A stretch of DNA of 64,000 bases from Isoptericola sediminis (GTDB lineage Bacteria; Actinomycetota; Actinomycetes; Actinomycetales; Cellulomonadaceae). Numbering within the stretch: the first letter of the stretch is position 1; each line of letters begins with the position of its first letter. Location of the stretch: the NCBI RefSeq assembly GCF_013085345.1, contig NZ_JABFAJ010000015.1, positions 1 to 64,000 on the forward strand, written 5' to 3'. Under the pieces are notes generated by a model. It was not told the origin of the DNA. It made no database searches and saw nothing but the letters and a program-made list of their open reading frames with translations. Positions 8,363 through 17,848 of the stretch are shown piece after piece. Made by a program: the position numbers and the translations under genes.

Positions 8363-9096
8363 CGACCCTCGCGATCCTCACCGCGGCCGGTTCCGGCACG
8401 CGGCTCGGACGGGAGATCCCCAAGGCGTTCGTGCCGGTCGGTGGCGTGCCGATGATCGCCCTGGCGGCGCGCGGCCTCGCCGACTCCGGTGCGGTCGACG
8501 CCGTGGTGGTGACCTCTCCGCCGGGTCGTGCGGCCGACATGGTCGCCGCTCTCGGCGCGCTCCCGATCCCGGTCGAGGTCGTCGACGGGGGATCCACCCG
8601 GCAGGCGTCGGTCGCCGCCGGTCTCCGCCGTGCCGACGCGAGCACCGACGTCGTCCTCGTGCACGACGCCGCCCGTCCGCTCGCCCCGCCCGCGCTGGTC
8701 GCCCGCGTGGTGGCGGCCGTGCGCAGCGGACACCCCGCCGTCGTCCCCGGGCTGCCGGTGACGGACACGATCAAGCGCGTCGCGCCCGACGCCGGCGCCC
8801 CGGCCCCACCCGGGGACGACACCACCCCCGTGGTCGAGCGGGTCGTCGACACGCTCGACCGGACCGTGCTGCGAGCGGTCCAGACGCCGCAGGGTTTCGA
8901 CCGGGAGCTCCTGCAGCGTGCGCACGCCGAGGGGGCGGCCCGGGCCGCCGCCGAGCACCTGGCCGCGACCGACGACGCCGGGCTGGTCGAGGCGCTCGGC
9001 GTCCCGGTGCACCTGGTGCGGGGCGACTCCGCCGCGCTGAAGATCACCACGCCGTACGACCTGGCCGTGGCCGAGCTGTTGCTGGAGGGCCGATGA
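8359..9096 (+). CDS. ispD: 2-C-methyl-D-erythritol 4-phosphate cytidylyltransferase IspD, probable CTG start
   Basis: IspD joins CTP to 2-C-methyl-D-erythritol 4-phosphate in the non-mevalonate isoprenoid pathway. The CTP-binding signature (about residues 7-22) reads [16 protein letters not shown], with the conserved G-x-G-x-R and P-K. Later family segments include [21 protein letters not shown] and QTPQGF. In this frame there is no ATG, GTG or TTG between the carD end and the signature. The only fitting start is CTG 8359, which overlaps the carD stop as CTGA and has GAGGTG eight bases upstream. Starting at GTG 8431 would delete the CTP-binding motif. From CTG the protein has 245 residues, normal for the family. 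Its stop overlaps ispF by four bases. Confidence 0.9.
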   Translation: MTTLAILTAAGSGTRLGREIPKAFVPVGGVPMIALAARGLADSGAVDAVVVTSPPGRAADMVAALGALPIPVEVVDGGSTRQASVAAGLRRADASTDVVLVHDAARPLAPPALVARVVAAVRSGHPAVVPGLPVTDTIKRVAPDAGAPAPPGDDTTPVVERVVDTLDRTVLRAVQTPQGFDRELLQRAHAEGAARAAAEHLAATDDAGLVEALGVPVHLVRGDSAALKITTPYDLAVAELLLEGR

Positions 9097-9575
9097 ACCT
9101 GCCGCGCACCGGGATCGGCGTGGACGTCCACGCCTTCGCCCCGGAGGGCTCGGACCGTGAGCTCTGGGTCGGTGGGCTGCACTGGCCCGGCGAGCGGGGT
9201 CTGGACGGCCACTCGGACGCGGACGTCGCCGCGCACGCCGCCGCGGACGCGCTGTTCTCCGCGGCCGGCATCGGCGGTCTGGGCACGCACTTCGGCACGA
9301 GCGAGCCCGAGTGGGCCGGGGCGAGCGGCGTCGTGCTGCTGGCCGAGGCCGCCCGCCGGGTCCGGGCCGCCGGGTTCGAGATCGGGAACGTCGCCGTCCA
9401 GGTGGTCGGCAACCGGCCCAAGGTCGAGCCCCGCCGCACCGAGGCCGAGGCCGCGCTGACCGAGGCCGTCGGTGCGCCCGTCTCCGTCAGCGCGACCACG
9501 ACCGACGGGCTCGGCCTGACCGGCCGCGGCGAGGGCGTCGCCGCGATCGCCACCGCGCTCGTCGCCGCCCGCTGA
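9093..9575 (+). CDS. ispF: 2-C-methyl-D-erythritol 2,4-cyclodiphosphate synthase IspF
   Basis: IspF makes the cyclic diphosphate of the non-mevalonate pathway, two steps after IspD (which acts just before IspE). The 160-residue protein shows the metal site G-I-G-V-D-V-H near residue 10, the second motif [18 protein letters not shown], and the C-terminal [15 protein letters not shown]. The FPDTDP segment seen in enterobacteria reads [13 protein letters not shown] here, which is usual for actinobacteria. ATG 9093 overlaps the ispD stop (ATGA), so the two enzymes are translationally coupled. A large palindromic repeat follows the stop codon. Confidence 0.96.
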   Translation: MNLPRTGIGVDVHAFAPEGSDRELWVGGLHWPGERGLDGHSDADVAAHAAADALFSAAGIGGLGTHFGTSEPEWAGASGVVLLAEAARRVRAAGFEIGNVAVQVVGNRPKVEPRRTEAEAALTEAVGAPVSVSATTTDGLGLTGRGEGVAAIATALVAAR

Positions 9576-9592
9576 CGGCTCCCCGCCCGCCC

Positions 9593-9662
9593 CGTCGTTG
9601 TGGGCATGAAATCTGCAGCCTTCGACGGGGTCGCGGCTGCAGATTTCATGCCCACAACGACG
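9593..9662. repeat. Dispersed palindrome, copy 1 (TTGTGGGCATGAAATCTGCA family)
   Basis: A perfect 28-bp inverted repeat (9593-9620 with 9635-9662) has a 14-nt loop. The arms contain TTGTGGGCATGAAATCTGCA and its complement. It sits between the convergent ispF and the lactone-oxidase gene. Three further copies lie at 16362, 28791 and 46538. It is much more A+T-rich than its surroundings and could act as a bidirectional terminator or be a REP-like element. Confidence 0.9.
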
Positions 9663-9679
9663 AGGGGTCGCGGCGGAGG

Positions 9680-11047
9680 TCAGGCGGGGAGGCCGAGGAC
9701 CCGGTCGGTGTAGTCGTTGCGCAGCACGCCGTGCGGGTCGACGGCGGCCCGCACCCGCGCGACGTCGTCCAGCGGGTAGTGCGCCGCCAGGTCCGCGGCC
9801 GTGCGGGTGTGCAGCTTGCCCCAGTGCGGGCGGCCGCCCGCCGCCAGGAAGATCTCCTCCGCCGCGGCGAAGTACCGCTCGCGCGGCATCCGGTGGTACT
9901 GGTGCACCGCCACGTAGGCGGTGTCCCGGCCCCGTGCCGTCGACAGCCACACGTCGTCCGCGGCCGCGCAGCGCACCTCGACCGGGAACGGCACCGGCTC
10001 GCCGGACGCTCGCAACCAGCCCTCCAGCTCGCGCAGCGCGTCGGCCAGCCCCGCCCTCGGCAGCGCGTACTCCATCTCGGTGAAGCGCACCCGCCGCCGG
10101 CTCACCATCACCCGGTCGGACGGCGCCACGTGGGTCCGGTCCCCGAGGGCGGCGGCGCACACCGCGTTCAGGCGCGGCACGGTCCGCGGAGCGGCGGCCG
10201 CCACCTGCATCACACCCCCCAGGACACCGTTGGCCAGCACCTCCTCGTCCAGGACGGACCGGGCGGCGTCACCCAGGGTCCGGGCCGCGCCCAGGACCCC
10301 GCGGCGGGACGCGCGGTGGCGGGCCGCCTCGGGCGCCGGGACGCGGTCATGGCTCCAGGTGAGCATCCGGTCCGTGCCGGGGAACCAATAGGCGTCGAAC
10401 CGGTCGTGTCCGTCGAACAGCGCGTCGATGCCCTCGACGACCTCGTCCCAGGGGCGGACCTGCTCGGTCGAGCGCAGCAGGTAGGCCGGCACGACCTCGA
10501 GCGTGACGGCGGACAGCACGCCCACGGTGCCCAGCCCGAGGCGGGCGACCTCGAACAGCTCGCGGTCCGGGGAACCGGGGGTGTCGTCGCCCGACACCGA
10601 CCGCACGGAGCCGTCCGGCAGCACGACGCGCAGCGCGCGCACCTGCGTGGCCAGGCCGCCCAGCAGCGCCCCCGTGCCGTGGGTCCCGGTGGAGATCGCC
10701 CCCGCGACCGACTGCCGGTCGATGTCGCCGAGGTTGCGCATCGCCAGTCCTCGTGTCGCGAGCAGCCGGTTGAGCTCGTGCAGGCGGGTCCCGGCGCCCA
10801 CGGTGACCAGGGCGGTGCCGTCGGGCCTGCGACGCACGGACCGCGCACCGCTGAGCCGGTCGAGCCCGATCAGGAGGCCGTCGGTCACGGCGACGTCGGT
10901 GAACGAGTGGCCGGCCCCCACCGCACGGATCCGCAGACCGTCGGCCGCGGCACGGGCCACGACGGCACGCAGCTCGGCCTCGTCCCGCGGCTGCGACCAC
11001 CGCGCCGGGGAGGCCCGGTAGGTGCGGCCCCAGGTGGTGAAGTTCAC
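9680..11047 (-). CDS. FAD-linked D-arabinono-1,4-lactone/L-gulonolactone oxidase-type protein
   Basis: This 455-residue flavoprotein belongs to the vanillyl-alcohol-oxidase superfamily. The N-terminal FAD domain begins NFTTWGRTYRASPARWSQP and includes IRAVGAGHSFTDVAVTDGLL and the ISTGTHGTG segment that contacts the flavin. The C-terminal ALO domain ends with GGRPHWGKLHTR, diagnostic of aldonolactone oxidases. It probably oxidises a sugar lactone, with oxygen or the respiratory chain as acceptor. The start is GTG 11047; GTG 11053 and an ATG near 11080 are also possible and no good ribosome site decides. It is divergent from the PLP-enzyme gene 54 bases away, a pairing common in actinobacteria. 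Confidence 0.88.
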   Translation of the reverse strand: MNFTTWGRTYRASPARWSQPRDEAELRAVVARAAADGLRIRAVGAGHSFTDVAVTDGLLIGLDRLSGARSVRRRPDGTALVTVGAGTRLHELNRLLATRGLAMRNLGDIDRQSVAGAISTGTHGTGALLGGLATQVRALRVVLPDGSVRSVSGDDTPGSPDRELFEVARLGLGTVGVLSAVTLEVVPAYLLRSTEQVRPWDEVVEGIDALFDGHDRFDAYWFPGTDRMLTWSHDRVPAPEAARHRASRRGVLGAARTLGDAARSVLDEEVLANGVLGGVMQVAAAAPRTVPRLNAVCAAALGDRTHVAPSDRVMVSRRRVRFTEMEYALPRAGLADALRELEGWLRASGEPVPFPVEVRCAAADDVWLSTARGRDTAYVAVHQYHRMPRERYFAAAEEIFLAAGGRPHWGKLHTRTAADLAAHYPLDDVARVRAAVDPHGVLRNDYTDRVLGLPA

Positions 11048-11101
11048 GTCGCACACTCTGTCACGGGCCTGCGGTGCCATGCCGCGGTGTAGCGTGCCGA
11101 C

Positions 11102-12286
11102 ATGTCCGCGACCGACCGGCTGAGCAGGGCGACCGCCGGGTCGCCCGCGCCGCTCGCCGTCGTCGACCTGGACGTGTTCGACACCAACGCGGCCGACCTG
11201 CTCCGGCGGGCCGCCGGCACCCCCGTGCGCGTCGCCACCAAGTCCGTCCGCGTGCGTTCGCTGGTGGGACGGGCCCTGCGGGCCGGTTTCACCGGCGTGA
11301 TGGCCTACTCCCTCGACGAAGCGCTGTGGCTCGTCGGCACCGGGGTCCGCGACGTCCTGGTGGGCTACCCGACCGTGGACCGCGACGCCCTCGCGCGCTG
11401 GGCCGCCGACCCGGCCGCGCGCCGGGAGATCACCCTCATGGTCGACGACGTCCCCCAGGTCGAGCGGGTGCGCGCGGCGTTGCGTGCCGCACGAGCGGGC
11501 GGCGGTGACGGCGCCCTCTGCCTGGACGTCGACAGCTCGTTGCGCGTCGGCCTCGGACCGTGGCAGGCCCACCTCGGCACCCGCCGGTCCCCGCTGCGCA
11601 CCCCTGCGCAGGTGGCCGACCTCGCCGCCGCCGTCGAGGCCGTCGACGGGCTGCACGTGCGCGGCCTGATGTTCTACGAGGCCCAGGTCGCGGGCCTGCC
11701 CGACACGAGCCCGGCGGTGCGGACCGTGAAGCGGCTGTCGATCCGCGACGTCGAGCGTCGCCGCCGCGCCGTGCTCGCCGCGGTCCGGTCCGCCGTCGGC
11801 CGGGACGTCGAGCTCGTCAACGCCGGCGGCACGGGTTCGCTGGAGTCCTCCGCCGCCGGCACCGGTGTCACCGAGGTGACCGCCGGGTCGGGGCTGTTCG
11901 TCCCCGCGACCTTCGACCGCTACCGGTCCTTCGAGGCCCGGCCGGCGGCGTACTTCGGGCTCGACGTCGTCCGCTCGCCCGGGCCGGGCTGGGCCACCGC
12001 GTTCGGGGGCGGGTACGTCGCCTCCGGGCCGGCCGGTCCGTCGCGGCTGCCGCGCCTCGTCACCCCCGGCTGGGCGCTGACGCGACGTGAAGGGGCCGGG
12101 GAGGTGCAGACGCCGATGCGCCTCCGGCGCGGTGGGCGCGACCTGCGCGTCGGGGACAGGGTCTGGTTCCGGCACGCCAAGGCCGGTGAGCTGATGGAAC
12201 GCTTCGCCACCGTGCACCTCGTGCGCGGGGACGAGGTCGTCGAGGAGGTGCCCACCTACCGGGGCGAGGGCCGGGCGTTCGGCTGA
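11102..12286 (+). CDS. Alanine-racemase-fold PLP enzyme (amino acid deaminase/aldolase type)
   Basis: The 394-residue protein has an N-terminal fold-type III PLP barrel: a beta strand [17 protein letters not shown], then [12 protein letters not shown], whose Lys is the expected PLP Schiff-base residue. A glycine-rich phosphate-binding part [10 protein letters not shown] follows. The C-terminal beta domain resembles D-threonine aldolase and D-serine dehydratase proteins ([18 protein letters not shown], containing a possible metal-ligand His). The likely role is breakdown of a D- or beta-hydroxy amino acid; the substrate cannot be read from sequence. A -10 box TAGCGT ends seven bases before ATG, so the transcript is probably leaderless. 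It is divergent from the lactone oxidase gene. Confidence 0.8.
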   Translation: MSATDRLSRATAGSPAPLAVVDLDVFDTNAADLLRRAAGTPVRVATKSVRVRSLVGRALRAGFTGVMAYSLDEALWLVGTGVRDVLVGYPTVDRDALARWAADPAARREITLMVDDVPQVERVRAALRAARAGGGDGALCLDVDSSLRVGLGPWQAHLGTRRSPLRTPAQVADLAAAVEAVDGLHVRGLMFYEAQVAGLPDTSPAVRTVKRLSIRDVERRRRAVLAAVRSAVGRDVELVNAGGTGSLESSAAGTGVTEVTAGSGLFVPATFDRYRSFEARPAAYFGLDVVRSPGPGWATAFGGGYVASGPAGPSRLPRLVTPGWALTRREGAGEVQTPMRLRRGGRDLRVGDRVWFRHAKAGELMERFATVHLVRGDEVVEEVPTYRGEGRAFG

Positions 12287-12333
12287 GGGTCCGCGGGCCG
12301 CAGGGATCCGGACCCGACCGGTACCCTGGACCG

Positions 12334-13764
12334 GTGACCTTGCAGCTCTTCGACACCGCCACGCGCTCCGTGCGCGAGCTCGTCCCCCGGACACCCGGCA
12401 AGGTCGGCATCTACCTGTGCGGCGCCACCGTCCAGTCGGCCCCGCACGTGGGCCACCTGCGACCCGCCGTCGCCTTCGACGTGCTGCGCCGCTGGCTGAC
12501 CCGCTCCGGGCTCGACGTGACGCTCATCCGCAACGTCACCGACATCGACGACAAGATCCTCGCCAAGGCCGAGGCAGCCGGTGTCGAGTGGTGGGCCCAC
12601 GCCGCCACCTACGAGCGGACGTTCACGGCCGCCTACGACGCGCTCGGTGTGCTGCCGCCCACCTACGAGCCGCGGGCCACCGGGCACGTGCCGCAGATGG
12701 TCGCGCTCATGCAGCGCCTCGTCGAGCGCGGGCACGCCTACTCCACCGGACCGGGCAACGTCTGGTTCGACGTGCGTTCCTGGCCGCAGTACGGCGAGCT
12801 CACCGCGCAGCGCCTCGAGGACCTCAACCCCGAGGGCGGGGACGACGCCGTCACCTCGGAGAAGCGCGACCCGCACGACTTCGCGCTGTGGAAGACGCCG
12901 CGGCCGGGCGAGCCCGAGACCGCCGCGTGGGACACGCCGTTCGGGCGCGGCCGACCCGGCTGGCACCTCGAGTGCTCGGCCATGGCGCAGCGCTACCTGG
13001 GCGACGCGTTCGACATCCACGGCGGCGGCCTCGACCTGCGGTTCCCGCACCACGAGAACGAGCAGGCGCAGTCGCGCGCCGCCGGGTACCCGTTCGCAGA
13101 CCGCTGGATGCACTCGGCCTGGGTCACCCAGCAGGGCGTGAAGATGAGCAAGTCGCTCGGGAACGGGCTGCTCATGAGCGAGCTGCTCGCCCAGGTGCCG
13201 GCCCCCGTCGTGCGCTACGCGCTGGCCTCCGTCCAGTACCGGTCCATGCTCGAGTGGGGCCCGGACACCCTCGACGAGGCCCGGACCACCTGGGACCGGC
13301 TCACCGGGTTCGTCGACCGGGCGACCGAACGTGTCGGCGAGGTCCCGCGCGACGAGGTCCGCACGGCCGGGCTGCCCACCGGGTTCGTCGCCGCGATGGA
13401 CGACGACCTCAACGTGCCCGCGGCGCTCGCCGTCGTGCACGAGACGCTCCGGGCCGGGAACACCGCGCTCGCGTCTTCCGACGACGACGGTGCGCGGGCG
13501 GCGCTCGTGGCGCTGCGGGGGATGCTCGACGTGCTGGGGCTCGACCCGGCCGACCCGCAGTGGGCCAGCGCCGCGGACACGCGCGTGGCCGACGCGCTGG
13601 ACTCCGTCGTGCAGGCCGAGCTGGACGCACGGGCCGCGGCGCGAGCCGCGAAGGACTATGCCACGAGCGACGCGATCCGGGACCGCCTGGCCGCGGCCGG
13701 CGTCGTCGTGCAGGACTCTCCGGACGGCGCCCGCTGGACGCTGTCCGACGCGAAGGGGGAATGA
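12334..13764 (+). CDS. cysS: Cysteinyl-tRNA synthetase
   Basis: This 476-residue class I synthetase charges tRNA-Cys. The first zinc-ligand Cys lies in YLCGATVQ, the HIGH motif reads HVGH, and other zinc ligands are in HLECSAMAQ and FPHHENE. The KMSKS loop is intact as VKMSKSLGN. The C-terminal DALR-like domain and the basic end are present, so this is CysS rather than the shorter mycothiol ligase MshC, which shares the catalytic core. The GTG start at 12334 follows a TACCCT -10 box by six bases, suggesting a leaderless mRNA. It overlaps rlmB, forming a two-gene operon. Confidence 0.95.
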   Translation: MTLQLFDTATRSVRELVPRTPGKVGIYLCGATVQSAPHVGHLRPAVAFDVLRRWLTRSGLDVTLIRNVTDIDDKILAKAEAAGVEWWAHAATYERTFTAAYDALGVLPPTYEPRATGHVPQMVALMQRLVERGHAYSTGPGNVWFDVRSWPQYGELTAQRLEDLNPEGGDDAVTSEKRDPHDFALWKTPRPGEPETAAWDTPFGRGRPGWHLECSAMAQRYLGDAFDIHGGGLDLRFPHHENEQAQSRAAGYPFADRWMHSAWVTQQGVKMSKSLGNGLLMSELLAQVPAPVVRYALASVQYRSMLEWGPDTLDEARTTWDRLTGFVDRATERVGEVPRDEVRTAGLPTGFVAAMDDDLNVPAALAVVHETLRAGNTALASSDDDGARAALVALRGMLDVLGLDPADPQWASAADTRVADALDSVVQAELDARAAARAAKDYATSDAIRDRLAAAGVVVQDSPDGARWTLSDAKGE

Positions 13765-14750
13765 TGGCGGGAAACTCGCAGCGACCCGGTGCCAAGCGCA
13801 AGGCGGGCACCAAGAAGGGCGCGCAGGTCGGCAGCGGCGGTCAGCGCCGCAAGGGCCTCCAGGGGAAGGGTCCGACGCCGAAGGCCGAGGAGCGCACCTA
13901 CCACCCGGCCTACAAGAAGAAGGTCGCCGCCGAGAAGCGGGCGGCGGCGCAGGCGCCCACCGGGGCACGCAAGGGCGTGGCCCGGGGCACCCGCAAGGCG
14001 ACCGGCGGTGCCGAGGTCGTGGCAGGCCGCAACGCCGTCCTGGAGGCGCTGCGCACGGACGTGCCGGTCACGGCCGTGCACCTGGCCGAGCGCATCGACC
14101 ACGACGACCGCACCCGGGAGATCCTCGAGCTCGCCTCGATGCACGGCGCCCGCGTGCTGGAGAGCTCGCGCGGGGCGCTGGACCAGCTCACCGAGGGATC
14201 CGTGCACCAGGGGGTCGCCCTGGAGGTGCCGCCGTACGAGTACGCGTCGGTGGACGACCTGCTGGACGCGGCCGCCGAGGCAGGGGAGCCGCCGCTCATC
14301 GTCGCGCTCGACTCGGTCACCGACCCGCGCAACCTCGGGGCGGTGCTGCGGTCCGCGGGCGCGTTCGGCGCCCACGGCGTGCTGGTGCCGTCGCGGCGCA
14401 CGGCGTCGGTCACCGCTTCGGCGTGGAAGGTCTCCGCCGGGGCGGCCGCGCGGGTGCCGGTCGCCAAGGAGACCAACCTGTCGCGGACGCTGACCGACCT
14501 GAAGAAGTCGGGGCTGTTCGTCGTCGGGCTCGACGCCGGCGGGGACGTCTCGGTGCGCGACCTGGCGTTCGCCACGGACCCGCTGGTGATCGTCGTCGGC
14601 TCCGAGGGCAAGGGCCTCTCGCGACTCGTGCGGGAGACCTGCGACGCCGTGGCCTCGATCCCGATCTCCTCGGACGTCGAGTCGCTGAACGCGGGTGTGG
14701 CCGCCGGCATCACGCTCTACGAGGTCGCGCAGGCGCGGTCGGCCTCCTGA
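13761..14750 (+). CDS. rlmB: 23S rRNA (guanosine-2'-O-)-methyltransferase, TrmH/SpoU family (RlmB type)
   Basis: The SPOUT methyltransferase catalytic domain covers about the last 160 residues, with the three SpoU motifs: [28 protein letters not shown] and [16 protein letters not shown]. Before it come a substrate-binding domain ([21 protein letters not shown]) and a Lys/Arg/Gly-rich tail of about 85 residues likely to contact rRNA. ATG 13761 or 13764 can start it; AAGGGGGA precedes both. It overlaps the cysS stop, the same order as in mycobacteria. RlmB would 2'-O-methylate a guanosine in 23S rRNA domain V. The gene is followed by array A of the 20-nt repeat. Confidence 0.9.
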   Translation: MMAGNSQRPGAKRKAGTKKGAQVGSGGQRRKGLQGKGPTPKAEERTYHPAYKKKVAAEKRAAAQAPTGARKGVARGTRKATGGAEVVAGRNAVLEALRTDVPVTAVHLAERIDHDDRTREILELASMHGARVLESSRGALDQLTEGSVHQGVALEVPPYEYASVDDLLDAAAEAGEPPLIVALDSVTDPRNLGAVLRSAGAFGAHGVLVPSRRTASVTASAWKVSAGAAARVPVAKETNLSRTLTDLKKSGLFVVGLDAGGDVSVRDLAFATDPLVIVVGSEGKGLSRLVRETCDAVASIPISSDVESLNAGVAAGITLYEVAQARSAS

Positions 14751-14770
14751 CGCCGACCGGTCACGCTGGC

Positions 14771-15046
14771 CCGCGGGTCAGGACGAGATCCCGCGGGTCA
14801 GGGCGGTGCCCGGCGGGTCAGTGCGGAAGGCGGCGGGTCAGGACAAGGTCCCGCGGGTCAGGACGAAATTCCGCGGGTCAGGGCGCGCCCGGCGACCCAG
14901 GGTGAGGTCGTGCCGGTCGAGCGATCTGACTCGCGTACGAGAGTCCTGACTCGCGCAAGAGGGGCCCTGACTCGCGAAGGGAGGACCTGACTCGAGCGGG
15001 AGCGTCCTGACTAGCGCAGGAGCGTCCTGACCCGCGAGCGGCGCGG
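14771..15046. repeat. 20-nt-period repeat array A, strand-switching, between convergent genes
   Basis: Almost the whole 310-bp gap between rlmB (+) and the DUF4032 gene (-) is repeats. Six units with core CGCGGGTCAGGRC start at 14771, 14791, 14811, 14831, 14851 and 14871, exactly 20 bases apart. Six reverse-complement units follow, with CTGAC at 14926, 14946, 14967, 14987, 15007 and 15027. Each half reads in the sense of the gene whose stop codon it follows. The half-unit after the core is variable. There are no unique spacers of CRISPR size. Confidence 0.9.
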
Positions 15047-15060
15047 ATCGTCGGGCAGCG

Positions 15061-16347
15061 TCAGTCGACGTCGCCCGGCTCGGACGCGGCGTAGTGGAAG
15101 TAGTCCGCCTCGGGCCCCTGGGGCTCCTCCTCGGGAGCCATGCCGAGGATCGCCTTCTCGTCCGGCCGGTACCGCAGCACGTTGGTCACGTAGGACTGCA
15201 CCGCCTCCGGCATCGGCACGTCGTGCCCGGCCTGCTCGGAGATGTACCACCGGTGCTCGAGGACCTCGTGGTACAGCTGCGCGGGTTCGAGCTTGCGGCG
15301 CAGCTCGCGCGGGACGGCGCGGACGGTCGGCTGGAAGACGTTCTGCAGCCAGTCGTGGGCGACGAGCTGGGGGTCGTCCTCCTGGCGGTCCGTCGCGGCC
15401 TGGTACGAGTCCAGGTCGTTGAGCAGTCGCCGGGCCTGGTTGTCCTGCACGTCCAGGCCGGTGAGCTTGGCCAGACGGCGCGAGTGGTGCCCGGCGTCGA
15501 CCACCTGGGGCTGGATCCGGACCGTCGTGCCGTCGATGTCGGTGGTGATGTCGAGCTCGCCGACGTCGAACCCGAGGGCGTTGAGCCGTTCGATGCGGGC
15601 GGCCACGCGCCAGCGCTCGTCGGAGGCGAACGCCTCCACACCGGTCAGCGCCTCCCACAGCTCGTGGTAGCGGTCCACGAGCGAGTTGCCGAACGCGACC
15701 TCGTCGATCTCGCTGTCCAGCAGCTCGCCGGCGGCGAGGTCCATGAGCTCGCCGATGATGTTGACGCGGGCGATCTCCAGGTCGTGCTCCCGCTGGCCAC
15801 GGGTCAGCTCGCGGTGCAGGGCACCGGTCTCGGCGTCGACCAGGTAGGCGGCGAAGAGCTCGGCGTCACGCCGGAACAACGTGTTGGACAGCGAGACGTC
15901 GCCCCAGAAGAACCCGGCGAGGTGCAGCCGGACGATGAGGACGACGAGCGCGTCGATGAGCCGGTTCGCCGTCTCGTCGCGCAGCCACTGGCTGAACACG
16001 GACCGGTAGGGCAGGGAGAACGCCAGGTGCTCGGTGACGAGCGCCGCCTCGAGGGGCGTCCCGTCCTCGGCCGTGCGTCCGGTGACGACGCCGATCGGCC
16101 GGACCGCGGGGATCTCGAGCTTGCGCAGCTGGCGCAGCATGCCGTACTCGCGGAAGGCGACGTCCTCGCTGATCTCCTTGACGGCCAGGACCCGGCCGTC
16201 CAGGCGGACGAAGCGCACGACGTGCCGCGAGATGCCGCGGGGGAGTGCCGCGAGGACCTCGGCGGGCCACTCGATGAGGGGGCGGCGCCAGGGCAGGTCC
16301 AGCAGGGCCGAGTTCGGGGTCGCCGAGGTGATCTTCAGCTGCTCCAC
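15061..16347 (-). CDS. DUF4032 protein with kinase-like N-terminal domain
   Basis: The 428-residue protein has a protein-kinase-like or lipopolysaccharide-kinase-like N-terminal half. K57 lies in VLAVKEIS, a catalytic loop reads H142-LAGFFWGD150-VSLSN155, and metal-binding D171 is in YLVDAETG. The C-terminal half matches the actinobacterial DUF4032 domain (VVDAGHHSRRL, HRWYISEQAGHDV). Key kinase residues are present, so phosphotransfer is possible, but the substrate is unknown. The GTG at 16347 has GGAG a few bases upstream. Its 3' side carries the reverse half of array A and its 5' side lies next to palindrome copy 2. Confidence 0.8.
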   Translation of the reverse strand: MEQLKITSATPNSALLDLPWRRPLIEWPAEVLAALPRGISRHVVRFVRLDGRVLAVKEISEDVAFREYGMLRQLRKLEIPAVRPIGVVTGRTAEDGTPLEAALVTEHLAFSLPYRSVFSQWLRDETANRLIDALVVLIVRLHLAGFFWGDVSLSNTLFRRDAELFAAYLVDAETGALHRELTRGQREHDLEIARVNIIGELMDLAAGELLDSEIDEVAFGNSLVDRYHELWEALTGVEAFASDERWRVAARIERLNALGFDVGELDITTDIDGTTVRIQPQVVDAGHHSRRLAKLTGLDVQDNQARRLLNDLDSYQAATDRQEDDPQLVAHDWLQNVFQPTVRAVPRELRRKLEPAQLYHEVLEHRWYISEQAGHDVPMPEAVQSYVTNVLRYRPDEKAILGMAPEEEPQGPEADYFHYAASEPGDVD

Positions 16348-16361
16348 GGCATCTCCAGGTC

Positions 16362-16424
16362 TGTTGTGGGCATGAGATCTGCAGGGGCACCCTGCGGCGG
16401 ACCTGCAGATTTCCTGCCCACAGC
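16362..16424. repeat. Dispersed palindrome, copy 2 (degenerate)
   Basis: Arms at 16362-16385 and 16402-16424 match the family core (TGTGGGCATGAGATCTGCAG with CTGCAGATTTCCTGCCCACA) with a few mismatches between the arms. It lies between the 3' end of the importer ATPase gene and the 5' end of the DUF4032 gene, both on the minus strand. Confidence 0.8.
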
Positions 16425-16446
16425 GATGGGGGGCAGGTTCAGCGTA

Positions 16447-16497
16447 GACGACGACGGGGCGGACCCGGCGCCCGGCCGGATCCGCCCCGTCGTCGTC
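16447..16497 (-). terminator. Terminator of the importer ATPase gene
   Basis: A perfect 17-bp inverted repeat pairs 16447-16463 with 16481-16497 around a 17-nt loop. It begins ten bases beyond the stop codon of the minus-strand ATPase gene. Confidence 0.75.
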
Positions 16498-16505
16498 GGG
16501 GATGC

Positions 16506-17627
<1,122 letters not shown>

Positions 17628-17848
17628 GATGGTGTCCCTCCACCGGCAGGTACGTGCCGGACGATCCGTTGTGGTCGGGTGTGCTGCGTTCACGACTGGC
17701 GTGTCGGCGGCGACACATTCTGTTGTCCGCGCGGCTTCACCGGACCGTTCCGGCGGCGTCGCGCGGATCGATCCTACACGGCCGTGACTCCGATCACCCC
17801 CTCGGGCGCAGCCGTCCCGGCACGCCGCACGGGGCAGGTCGGGACGGG

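Noticed and set aside
8359-8431. ispD as an N-terminally truncated or frameshifted pseudogene
   Set aside because: The whole reading frame with every motif is intact; only the start codon is unusual, and CTG with a well-placed ribosome site explains it.
11048-12394. Upstream extension of the lactone-oxidase frame to 12394
   Set aside because: The added 449 residues lie antisense to the PLP-enzyme gene and have no domain; the FAD domain begins right after GTG 11047.
12334-13764. Mycothiol ligase MshC instead of CysS
   Set aside because: The two share the core, but this protein has the longer C-terminal tRNA-binding region, lies with rlmB, and matches the CysS pattern throughout.
14771-15046. 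CRISPR array
   Set aside because: The repeats are 20 nt in period with no unique 30-nt spacers, the strand flips half way, and no cas gene is present.
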